From: Spirochaetaceae bacterium UBA6243
GTDB taxonomy: Bacteria > Spirochaetota > Spirochaetia > Treponematales > Rectinemataceae
Reading direction: 5' to 3'
DNA: 35,680 nucleotides
Assembly (NCBI GenBank): GCA_002441395.1
Contig: DJVZ01000011.1
Span: 52,086 to 87,765 of the forward strand
The notes beneath the pieces were generated by a model. That model was not told the DNA's origin and made no database searches. It saw nothing but the letters and a program-made list of their open reading frames with translations. Every line of letters begins with the position of its first letter. The first letter of the stretch is position 1. A program made the position numbers and the translations under genes. Below are positions 1 to 6,843 of the stretch, one piece after another.

Positions 1-667
1 CTTCGAGATCTCTCGTCATGCGCTGGCCGGATCTGCGCTCATCGAATAATTTGGGAGGAATGTCCGGGAATTTATTCGCCTGGCGAATCTTTTCCACCAC
101 GATGTCGCGCGAGATATTGGGCTTGTCTTCCGGATGAATGATGATGCTGAAATGCTTGCCGATCAGTTCCGACGGCTCATACCCCAACAATACCGCCGAT
201 TCATTCAAATAAATGAAATTGCCCCGCTCATCGAGTATGTACACGATGTCCGGCACAGAAGAAAGAAGCGTACGCAATTGGTTTTGGACGGCATTGACGA
301 CAGTCCGGGAAGCGAAGATGAGGTCTCTCACCGCACAGAGCTGAAGCATTGCACCATACAGTGAGGTCGAAGATGAGCGGGCCGGCATGATCCGCAAGAG
401 TGGAGAATTCTGAAGGTGCTTTTGGCTTTTGCCCATATTCCCAAGCACAATCAGAGCCACGGAAGCATCCAAAAGCTCGCGGGCGACCCCTGAATCCAGC
501 AAAGCTGCTTCGGCGATCACACATTCCGCGGAGCCCGGGGCTGCAGTTCTTTCTTGGTCGAAAATTTTGACACCAGCTTTCCGCCGGCTTAAAAATCGCG
601 CAATTTTTTCGCTCTTTTCCCGGTCGGAAATAAGAAGCGCAATTGTCCTTACGGCTGGCTCATCCAT
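1..667 (-). CDS. PAS-domain sensor protein, 3' end outside the window
   Basis: I translated this frame by hand: it is open from the ATG at 667 down to base 1, about 222 residues, and continues past the left edge. The first ~100 residues (starting MDEPAVRTIALLISDREKSE) look like a degenerate receiver-type or other alpha/beta domain without an obvious phospho-acceptor. Residues ~125-190 form a PAS domain, with the typical run VPDIVYILDERGNFIYLNES followed by LLGYEPSELIGKHF and a PEDK loop. PAS proteins of this layout usually end in a histidine kinase, GGDEF or PP2C output domain, which cannot be seen here. No convincing ribosome binding site precedes the ATG. The frame is open upstream to a TAG near 743-745 but holds no better start, so the true start is uncertain. 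It is divergent from the PHP phosphatase gene. Confidence 0.7.
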   Translation of the reverse strand, partial: MDEPAVRTIALLISDREKSEKIARFLSRRKAGVKIFDQERTAAPGSAECVIAEAALLDSGVARELLDASVALIVLGNMGKSQKHLQNSPLLRIMPARSSSTSLYGAMLQLCAVRDLIFASRTVVNAVQNQLRTLLSSVPDIVYILDERGNFIYLNESAVLLGYEPSELIGKHFSIIIHPEDKPNISRDIVVEKIRQANKFPDIPPKLFDERRSGQRMTRDLE

Positions 668-743
668 AGCTTCATAGTAGAAAAGGGCTTCTGTTGCGTC
701 AATACTCGGCCTTGAGACATAGCAACGCTCCCCGGGAAAATGC

Positions 744-749
744 TAGTAT
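744..749 (+). promoter_or_regulatory. extended -10 promoter of the PHP phosphatase gene
   Basis: TGC-TAGTAT (741-749) matches an extended -10 element. Transcription would begin about 7 bases later, at or next to the ATG at 755, so the mRNA would be leaderless. No good -35 is visible 17 bases upstream, which extended -10 promoters tolerate. Confidence 0.4.
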
Positions 750-754
750 GCATC

Positions 755-1621
755 ATGGCTTTCAGTTTTCACACCCATACGGCGTTTTGCGATGGTAAGG
801 CAGACGCCGGCACAATGGCGAATGCCGCTTTCGAACATCATTATACGCATCTGGGCTTTTCGGCCCATGCACCGGTTCCGTTCAAAACGCGGTGGAATCT
901 GCCGTGGGAGCGTGCAGAATCCTATGTTGCGACGGTGCGCGCGCTCGCCCAGGAATATGCGCCAAGAGGGATGAAGATATTCCTGGGCCTTGAGACCGAC
1001 TACGCTCCCGGGATAACGATGCCGGACAACCCCGCGTATGAACCTCTCCATCTCGATTACCGCATTGGCTCGGTCCATTACATTACCGCTCCCGGGGAAG
1101 CCTTCTTCACCGTCGATGAGCCGCAGGAGCAATTTACCCTTAAAGTTCGCCATTGGGCACCGGATGGCGATTACCGAAGAATTTGGAGGCGGTATTGGCA
1201 GTATATGGCCGAAATGATTGAACGTGGCGGGTTCGATATAATCGGTCACTTTGATCTGGTAAAAAAGAATAATGCAGATGGGCGATGGTTCGACGAGGAG
1301 GATCCAGCCTATATCGACGCGGCATTTCAGGCAGTAGACCTCGCCGCGGAGAAAAGCCTGATCGCCGAAATAAATACCGGCGGGGTCGCCCGCGGCAAGC
1401 ACCGTGAACCGTATCCTTCGGCACGCATCCTGAAGAGAATGCATGACAAGGGCATAAGAATAACCATTGGAGATGACGCCCATGCTCCATCGCACATCGG
1501 GACGTACCAACATGTCGCCACAGGCGCAGCGCGAGATGCGGGCTTTGCTTCCCTCTGGTACCTGGATGCGCCAGGCCTCTGGAAAGAAGTCTCTATCGAT
1601 CAGGTTGAAAAGGCTGGTTAG
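755..1621 (+). CDS. hisK: PHP-family histidinol phosphatase
   Basis: Predicted to be a metal-dependent phosphoesterase of the HisJ/HisK type, which removes phosphate from L-histidinol phosphate in histidine synthesis in the cytoplasm. The 288-residue protein has the PHP N-terminal metal motif FHTHTAFCDG (residues ~5-14), a GLETDY segment, the IIGHFDLVKK motif, an EINTGG strand and the C-terminal GDDAHAPSHIG metal-binding loop, in the family order. I start it at ATG 755 because the ATG at 740 overlaps the -10 element and neither ATG has a Shine-Dalgarno sequence. The 3' end overlaps the convergent DksA/TraR gene by 4 bases. No other histidine gene is in view, so another phosphoester could be the real substrate. 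Confidence 0.78.
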   Translation: MAFSFHTHTAFCDGKADAGTMANAAFEHHYTHLGFSAHAPVPFKTRWNLPWERAESYVATVRALAQEYAPRGMKIFLGLETDYAPGITMPDNPAYEPLHLDYRIGSVHYITAPGEAFFTVDEPQEQFTLKVRHWAPDGDYRRIWRRYWQYMAEMIERGGFDIIGHFDLVKKNNADGRWFDEEDPAYIDAAFQAVDLAAEKSLIAEINTGGVARGKHREPYPSARILKRMHDKGIRITIGDDAHAPSHIGTYQHVATGAARDAGFASLWYLDAPGLWKEVSIDQVEKAG

Positions 1622-1974
1622 CGGTTCTTGCGCTCGTCGCTTTTTTGGCACTCAACACAGAGCACCGCATAAGGAATCGCTTCAAGCCGTTCCTGAGGAA
1701 TCTTCTTGCCACATTTTGCGCAAAGACCGTAACGCCCCTGATTGATACGCAACAGTGCCGATTCGATCGCACGATAGCGTTTGAGGTCTTGGGAGCTGAG
1801 GGCTTCTATCATAATTCGATCGACATCGTCGGATGCGATATCTGCCGAGTCCTTGGGATCAGTTTCAGAGAGCACTGTTCTGAGCTGCTCATTCGACTCA
1901 GCAATGGTATCTAAAATTTCTTGTCTTTGCGCGAGCAAGAGATTTTTCATTCTCTCGATGAAGGCATTCTCCAT
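1618..1974 (-). CDS. DksA/TraR-family zinc-finger regulator
   Basis: A 118-residue protein with an N-terminal coiled-coil region (ENAFIERMKNLLLAQRQEIL...) and a C-terminal four-cysteine zinc finger, C-x2-C-x17-C-x2-C (CAKCGKK...CVECQ). This layout is that of DksA/TraR proteins, which bind in the secondary channel of RNA polymerase and alter promoter response, in many bacteria together with ppGpp. An acidic DPKDSADIASDD stretch lies where DksA has its coiled-coil tip, which carries acidic residues. The start at 1974 is supported by a strong purine-rich ribosome binding site (GGGGGAGAGAG) directly upstream; an in-frame extension to 2028 lacks one. The gene is divergent from infA and overlaps the end of the PHP gene by 4 bases. 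It may be a DksA paralogue (YocK/TraR type), so I give no symbol. Confidence 0.88.
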   Translation of the reverse strand: MENAFIERMKNLLLAQRQEILDTIAESNEQLRTVLSETDPKDSADIASDDVDRIMIEALSSQDLKRYRAIESALLRINQGRYGLCAKCGKKIPQERLEAIPYAVLCVECQKSDERKNR

Positions 1975-2026
1975 CTCTCTCCCCCTCATCAATTGCTGGC
2001 AAAACACCAGCATGCAGTGGATGGGC

Positions 2027-2055
2027 ACAATGCATCACATTGCTAAAAATGTCAA
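2027..2055 (-). promoter_or_regulatory. possible promoter of the DksA/TraR gene
   Basis: On the minus strand TTGACA (2055-2050) is followed after 17 bases by CATTGT (2032-2027). The -35 is perfect but the -10 matches only 3 of 6. It lies divergent to the infA promoter. Confidence 0.35.
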
Positions 2056-2084
2056 GATGTACAGCATGGCGGCTTGCCATCATG

Positions 2085-2113
2085 TTGACATTCGATGCAT
2101 TGGCTCATAGTAT
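2085..2113 (+). promoter_or_regulatory. sigma-70 type promoter of infA
   Basis: TTGACA (2085-2090), a 17-base spacer and TAGTAT (2108-2113). This is a near-consensus housekeeping promoter and gives an infA leader of about 80 bases. Confidence 0.7.
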
Positions 2114-2199
2114 TTCACCTGCGCAGGGGGTGCAAGAGAGGGGCTTTTTGCCTCATGCGCGGGTGCAAACCCAGTCATTATTTCTATCTAGGAGTATGT

Positions 2200-2418
2200 G
2201 TGGCTAAAGAAGAAGCTATTGAAGTGGAAGGCATAGTCAAAGAAGCCCTCCCCAACACGATGTTTCGTGTGGAATTAGCGAACGGACACATAATTCTTGC
2301 CCATCTGTCAGGCAAGATGCGTAAGCACTACATTCGAATTGTGCCAGGTGACAAAGTAAAAGTCGGTCTTTCTCCGTATGATCTGAACCGAGGACGAATT
2401 ATTTATCGCGAGAAATAG
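2200..2418 (+). CDS. infA: translation initiation factor IF-1
   Basis: IF-1 occupies the ribosomal A site region during initiation and helps IF-2 and IF-3. The product has the exact family length, 72 residues, and is a single S1-like OB fold: M(GTG)AKEEAIEVEG, the FRVELANGH strand, the ILAHLSGKMRKHYIRI core and the LSPYDLNRGRI ending are all typical. The start is GTG 2200, set by AGGAG at 2190-2194 with a 5-base gap. An out-of-frame ATG at 2196 between the two opens only a three-codon frame (ATG TGT GGC TAA). A frame extension to 2095 runs across the promoter and is not real. The 3' end overlaps the convergent Smr gene by 20 bases. It stands alone, outside a ribosomal protein operon. Confidence 0.96.
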   Translation: MAKEEAIEVEGIVKEALPNTMFRVELANGHIILAHLSGKMRKHYIRIVPGDKVKVGLSPYDLNRGRIIYREK

Positions 2419-2911
2419 CCTGCCGGACACGAACCCATGTGGCGCCTCTGCCACCATGCTGATTATCCGCAAAGCCGAATTTCCCTGCATGCGGGTTCCG
2501 TTCAAGCTCTTCCCTCACGACACGCACCAACACTTGTTCTTCACGTGAATGATTTCCTTTTCCGTGTATGATGCTCACTTTCTCCAAGCCCTTGGCGGCA
2601 CAGCGCGCAATAAAGGATTGTACGGCGAGGCGCGCCTCGGTTTCCCGCATGCCGTGGAGATCGAGTTCGTCCTGGGGCTGAAGGCGCTTAAACCGAGTAT
2701 ACGCTGAAATTTTTGCTGATTTGTCGTTCCCTGTTCTACGCTCCGTCGAAGCATCTTTGTCGATCGGCTCATGGGCTTCGAGCCACTGTTCAAGAGTTTC
2801 ACGAAAGGCGCCCGCCTCAGCGCCGGACTTGTCCCCAGGCGCTCGCTCCGAGGATTTTTTGCGGGAAGTTTGCTGCTTTTCCCACTGCTCATAAATTTTT
2901 CCAAAGTCCAT
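2399..2911 (-). CDS. Smr-domain protein
   Basis: A 170-residue protein from the ATG at 2911. The N-terminal half (MDFGKIYEQWEKQQTSRKKS...) is charged and probably disordered. The C-terminal half is an Smr (MutS2 C-terminal-like) domain with the signature LDLHG, the IIHGKG motif and the GGRGATWV ending. Stand-alone Smr proteins are candidate nucleases that act on DNA or RNA; SmrB-type members cut mRNA at collided ribosomes. The short DFGKIYEQWE lead-in is common in spirochaete and Bacteroidetes Smr proteins, from memory. Start choice is open: 2926 is also possible, and the frame is open to 3067, but that would overlap the divergent acyltransferase gene. None of the starts has a clear Shine-Dalgarno. 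It converges on infA with a 20-base overlap. Confidence 0.85.
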   Translation of the reverse strand: MDFGKIYEQWEKQQTSRKKSSERAPGDKSGAEAGAFRETLEQWLEAHEPIDKDASTERRTGNDKSAKISAYTRFKRLQPQDELDLHGMRETEARLAVQSFIARCAAKGLEKVSIIHGKGNHSREEQVLVRVVREELERNPHAGKFGFADNQHGGRGATWVRVRQAISRDK

Positions 2912-2993
2912 ATTGCCCGAATACATATCACAAAAACCAATTTGTTTCACGGGAGAAGAGGAGAAAATGGCCTGACATGCGGCCCTTGCCTTC

Positions 2994-3022
2994 TTGTTCT
3001 GCGAGGAATCCACGGCTATCAT
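2994..3022 (+). promoter_or_regulatory. promoter of the acyltransferase gene
   Basis: TTGTTC (2994-2999), a 17-base spacer and TATCAT (3017-3022). Start of transcription near 3029, just before an AAGGA ribosome binding site (3030-3034). Confidence 0.5.
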
Positions 3023-3043
3023 ACATCGCAAGGACTGCCACTC

Positions 3044-4324
3044 ATGATTCTTAAGCGCCGATATCATCCGACAAACTTCAAGTTTTTTACTTGGCTATTA
3101 CGGCATACGTATGGCATCTGGCTCAGGTGGACATATCGGATTACCGCGATCAATGCCGAACTATTCAAGACACTCAAGCCTCCATTTATTGTGGTCGGCA
3201 ACCATACGACCCTTCTCGATCCTTTTATCGCCAACTCGTTTGTGCCTTTTCCCATCCACTGGGTGGCAAGCGATGGAAACATGCGGAACCCCATTATGCG
3301 CTTTTTGCTCCTGAAGCTGGTCGGCAGCATCCCTAAATCGAAGGCGATTCCTGACATCGAAACCGTCAACTGGATTGTCGATATAATCAGACGTAAACGT
3401 AGCGTTGTCGGGATGTATCCAGAAGGCCAGAGTTCGTGGACGGGCACACCATTCCCCGCTTTTTTCTCAAGCGCCAAGCTTTTGCGCCTCTTGCGCGTGC
3501 CCGTCGTGCTGGCAAAGACGAATGGAGGCTATCTCACAAAGCCCAGGTGGTCGCATGTGCGCCGTCCCGGGAAAGTCGAAATCTCCTTTTCCGTATTGTT
3601 CACGCCTGAGCAACTGCACAAAATGCCTCTTGTGGAAATCGACGTCGCGCTTAACAACGCGCTTTCCTATGACGATACTGCCTGGTGCAGGCAGAAAGGT
3701 ATTCAGTACAAAAGTTCGAGGGGTGCGGAAAACCTAGAGCTTGCGCTCTATATCTGCCCAAGCTGCGGAGGCAAGGCGACCATGCACGGCAGAGGAAATG
3801 TGTTTGCCTGTGACCGCTGCGGTTTTTCTGTCGAATACCAGGCCGACGGATCATTTGCGCTGAATCCGGAAGAACCTCAAAGAGCTCTCATCTCCCCCTA
3901 TGATGCACTACCTTTTCTTGACTCCATCGCGGTGTGGGATAATTCTCAGAGTGCCTTTTTGTCCAAAGAGCTTTCAGAATGGGCACATGCCGGCCGCACG
4001 GAACCAATCTTCTTTGACGAGCACATAAGGCTGAAACGGGGAAAGCGCATCGACTCCATGAAAATGATGCTGCGCGGGCGTGTCGAACTCTATGCCGACC
4101 GGCTTGAGTTTCGTAGCGCACAGGACGCTGAGACGGAACCAGTCACCTTCCCTATCGAGAGTATCGAAGGTGAGGGTGTGCTCAAGTGGAATTTCTTCGA
4201 ATTCTATCAGGGGATGAATGTCTACCGCGTTGCATTTGAAAACCCGATGGCATCGGGCAGAAAGTATGCCGATGCCATCGGGGCCCTGCGCGGAATTTTA
4301 AGCGGTCATTTGCCTGGACGGTAG
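3044..4324 (+). CDS. PlsC-like acyltransferase with C-terminal zinc ribbon
   Basis: 426 residues. The N-terminal ~200 residues are a PlsC/LPLAT acyltransferase domain: NHTTLLDP holds the catalytic H-x4-D (H54, D59) and PEGQSSW (about residues 126-132) is the second conserved block. Such enzymes move a fatty acyl chain from acyl-ACP or acyl-CoA to a glycerophospholipid precursor at the inner membrane. Residues 238-259 then form a zinc ribbon with C238-x2-C241-x14-C256-x2-C259, followed by ~165 residues I do not recognise; these include a segment (RIDSMKMMLRGRVELYADRL) that resembles a small beta domain. Plain PlsC proteins are about 240-250 residues long, so the second half is an extension. 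Start ATG 3044 has AAGGA nine bases upstream. The 3' end overlaps the convergent GltS gene by 19 bases. The acyl acceptor is unknown. Confidence 0.8.
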   Translation: MILKRRYHPTNFKFFTWLLRHTYGIWLRWTYRITAINAELFKTLKPPFIVVGNHTTLLDPFIANSFVPFPIHWVASDGNMRNPIMRFLLLKLVGSIPKSKAIPDIETVNWIVDIIRRKRSVVGMYPEGQSSWTGTPFPAFFSSAKLLRLLRVPVVLAKTNGGYLTKPRWSHVRRPGKVEISFSVLFTPEQLHKMPLVEIDVALNNALSYDDTAWCRQKGIQYKSSRGAENLELALYICPSCGGKATMHGRGNVFACDRCGFSVEYQADGSFALNPEEPQRALISPYDALPFLDSIAVWDNSQSAFLSKELSEWAHAGRTEPIFFDEHIRLKRGKRIDSMKMMLRGRVELYADRLEFRSAQDAETEPVTFPIESIEGEGVLKWNFFEFYQGMNVYRVAFENPMASGRKYADAIGALRGILSGHLPGR

Positions 4325-5721
4325 AAGTTTTCTCCTGGCGTGGCAAAACGGCGTTTTCTCGCGAGAATCCAGTAAATGACACTTACAAAAATTAAATAGC
4401 CCACGGCGAGCAAGACAAACATCCAGAATGGAGTCATGGATCCAGTCGTATATGCCTTCGCAGGCAGATTGATCGCGAGAATAAAGGGCAGCGCCAATAC
4501 AAAAGTAAGCCCTGCCGACAGCATATAATCCGAGGACACCTTCGTCTTGAATTCCGGGTCCATGACCCTCAGAAGCGCGAGCCCCGTGGAGAGCGTTCCC
4601 GTTGAGACACCATAGAGCATGAGCATTCGTTCGAATCGGAAATCGCGAAAAATTCTCGAACTCACCCAGGGGATCGTGTAGTAGACCATGAGACCGCACA
4701 ATGTGGACATGAGCAATATCGGCAACCAATACTTCCCTACAAAGACAAGTGAAATTGCTCCAAGGGCGCCCGCCACCATATAATCAACCGATATGCCTGA
4801 AATCCGTGTCAGAGAATCATCGTCGATCATATATCCCAGTTTGAGCGCATCCACAATTTTGCGCACTATTATGGCAATGATCGCCGAAAAGATAAAATTG
4901 ATGCCCCATAGATTTGTTGCGAGTTCCATGCCTGTCTTGCCCGCAAAGCCCAGGAAAAAAGTAACTGCTTTCAAGAACAAATAACTCAATAAGTAGACGA
5001 AGATGACAAACGCGGCATGAAAACTGAAGGAATCGATTGCTTCGGAATCAGTGGTGAGGCGGCCAGCGCTGGGCTTCTCACGGTCCCGGGGGATGAGCCC
5101 AGTCAGCAAAGCCTTGTCAGTCATGATGCTGATCTGTTCGGGCTTCATCCAGCCCTTGCGTATGCCTTTGTGAATAAGAAGCATGCCTCCAAAACACGCC
5201 CACAAATACCCGATGGCGGCAAACGTCAGCCCGACCGTAGAGCCACCCTCAAAGCCCATCGATTCCCAGCCTTTGCCAATGGCATATGCCTGTCCTGGCC
5301 CGAGCGCGAACCCCAGCGGCAGATGCAGACCGAAGGCCGGATGGATTTTGGGAAGGAAGAGCAGGGTGAGCAGAAGTCCCAAAATCGCCTGCGATGCATA
5401 CCCGAAAAGAATCACGGCCGACATGCCAAGCACGCCGCCATTCGACCGGGAACCTTTGATCTTGGGTGGGGAGGACCGAAGCGACATGCTTATGAAAGAG
5501 ATATTCAGCAGGTGATAGACGAGGTCACCGAGCCTGTTTGTCGCATAGCCCATGGGCGGCAGCAGATAGTTGTATACGGGCAGTAGCAGAAAACCCGCTG
5601 TCAATGCATTGGGAACAAGATACTTCTGCAAGAATTTGATTTTCGACCTCAAGAAAGTCGCGAGCACAAGGCCGGCAGAGATGATCCCTGCGTCGATGAT
5701 AATTTTCCAGCTAAAGTCCAT
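4306..5721 (-). CDS. gltS: GltS-family sodium/glutamate symporter
   Basis: A 471-residue polytopic membrane protein with about a dozen hydrophobic segments. The FALGPGQAYAIGKGW segment and the later GVSTGTLSTGLALLRVMDPEF segment are the pair of conserved re-entrant-loop-type motifs expected for the ESS/GltS carrier family, which imports glutamate with sodium across the inner membrane. The hydrophilic loop between the two halves contains IPRDREKPSAGRLTTDSE. The start at 5721 is supported by AAGGAG about 7 bases upstream; the frame extends to 5850 but that part is hydrophilic and lacks a ribosome binding site. It stands alone as a transcription unit, converging with the acyltransferase gene. 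Substrate within the family (glutamate or another amino or organic acid) is inferred from family only. Confidence 0.82.
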   Translation of the reverse strand: MDFSWKIIIDAGIISAGLVLATFLRSKIKFLQKYLVPNALTAGFLLLPVYNYLLPPMGYATNRLGDLVYHLLNISFISMSLRSSPPKIKGSRSNGGVLGMSAVILFGYASQAILGLLLTLLFLPKIHPAFGLHLPLGFALGPGQAYAIGKGWESMGFEGGSTVGLTFAAIGYLWACFGGMLLIHKGIRKGWMKPEQISIMTDKALLTGLIPRDREKPSAGRLTTDSEAIDSFSFHAAFVIFVYLLSYLFLKAVTFFLGFAGKTGMELATNLWGINFIFSAIIAIIVRKIVDALKLGYMIDDDSLTRISGISVDYMVAGALGAISLVFVGKYWLPILLMSTLCGLMVYYTIPWVSSRIFRDFRFERMLMLYGVSTGTLSTGLALLRVMDPEFKTKVSSDYMLSAGLTFVLALPFILAINLPAKAYTTGSMTPFWMFVLLAVGYLIFVSVIYWILARKRRFATPGENFYRPGK

Positions 5722-5740
5722 GGGGCGCTCCTTGAGACGT

Positions 5741-5769
5741 AGTGTAAAATTGTTTGTACAAGAACGCAA
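5741..5769 (-). promoter_or_regulatory. possible gltS promoter
   Basis: Minus strand TTGCGT (5769-5764), a 17-base spacer and TACACT (5746-5741), about 20 bases before the start codon. Both boxes are imperfect. Confidence 0.35.
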
Positions 5770-5937
5770 CAGGCACCAATATATGAATGACCCTGATATC
5801 GCCAAGCTGGCACTCTGCAATCTTTTTCGCCGTATTCCCGTAGAGAGCACTTTGCCGGGCTCATTGCAGGCGTGCGCTTGCGGGCTCGGTAGAGGTCGCC
5901 ACAGAGAGGCCTCTTGTGTACTTATGACTTATGAAAA

Positions 5938-6843
5938 TCAAGTGGCCGAAAACCCGCCCGCTGCAAAAGTGTCGATTATGTATCGCGCGATGCTCCCCCT
6001 CATTGGCATTTCCGGTAAATTATTGGCCGTATACCAGTCGAGATGGTCGATTTCCACCCCGTCGGGACGCGCTTCGCCACTCGCCCAGTCCGCGATAAAG
6101 CCCAGCATGAGCGAATCAGGAAACGGCCAGGGCTGGGAACGCACATACTGGAGATTTTTTACTTCGATCCCCGCCTCTTCACGGATTTCGCGCACCGCCG
6201 CCTCCTCAAGCGTCTCCCCTATTTCGACAAAACCGGCTATAAGACTGTGTCGATTGCCGGGAAAACGCACATTGTGTTCCAGGAGAATCGCATTGTCCTT
6301 GCGCACCAGCACAATGACCGCGGGCGACATGCGGGGAAAAAATATTCTTTTGCAGCGAGGGCAAAAGCGGGCGCCATGCGCATGATCGTCGAGCGGTTCC
6401 CGAACCTCGTCATTGCCATTGGCATCGACGAGAGGACTGCCGCACGCTCCACAGAAGCGCGACACCGAGGCCCACTGCGCATGCGCTTTGGCGAAGAGCA
6501 CAAAGCGGCCAAACCGCGAAGAAAAATTGAGCGCCAGATTCCGGACGGGGAATCTCACGCCATTCTTCAGGCCGGCAGACTCCACGAAGTGCGCATCATC
6601 GTCCTTAAGAAGAACCGCACCATACACGATATTCTCAAAAGCAAATGCAGAATAAGAATAACCCTCGGGCATGCCGGAAAAGAGCTCAAGCGGAATTTCG
6701 GAGGCCGGCCAGGAAACCGTCTCCGGCAAAAGCGACGATACCGCAGACCCGTCCGCACTGGATTGCAGGTGTCCGGCAATGTGCCGTGGCATAAGACAGT
6801 CCTGTCCCTGAAAAACCGCGAATCGCCGAGGAAGAGAGGTCAT
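5938..6843 (-). CDS. nudC: NAD+ diphosphatase / NADH pyrophosphatase
   Basis: 301 residues. NudC cleaves NAD(H) to nicotinamide mononucleotide and AMP and, in E. coli, removes NAD caps from RNA. The order is right for the family: an N-terminal NUDIX-like domain, a zinc ribbon made of CGACG and CPRC pairs, then the catalytic Nudix box GFVEIGETLEEAAVREIREEAG and, downstream, the NudC signature SQPWPFPDSLM. All catalytic glutamates of the box are present. The start is ATG 6843 or GTG 6846; either overlaps the stop of the upstream uracil phosphoribosyltransferase gene (TGA 6845-6843), which implies translational coupling. It is the last gene of the pduL-upp-nudC unit. I see no strong terminator behind it. 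Confidence 0.93.
   Translation of the reverse strand: MTSLPRRFAVFQGQDCLMPRHIAGHLQSSADGSAVSSLLPETVSWPASEIPLELFSGMPEGYSYSAFAFENIVYGAVLLKDDDAHFVESAGLKNGVRFPVRNLALNFSSRFGRFVLFAKAHAQWASVSRFCGACGSPLVDANGNDEVREPLDDHAHGARFCPRCKRIFFPRMSPAVIVLVRKDNAILLEHNVRFPGNRHSLIAGFVEIGETLEEAAVREIREEAGIEVKNLQYVRSQPWPFPDSLMLGFIADWASGEARPDGVEIDHLDWYTANNLPEMPMRGSIARYIIDTFAAGGFSAT

Noticed and set aside
743..1651. Long minus-strand open frame of 302 codons opposite the PHP phosphatase gene
   Set aside because: It lies wholly antisense to a gene with clear PHP motifs and has no recognisable domain; it is a shadow caused by codon bias.
2771..3043. In-frame upstream extension of the acyltransferase gene
   Set aside because: It runs through the divergent Smr gene and the promoter; ATG 3044 has a ribosome binding site and the normal PlsC start.
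5900..5920. AGAGGCCTCT hairpin behind nudC as terminator
   Set aside because: The stem is short with a bulge and is not followed by a T-run on the minus strand.
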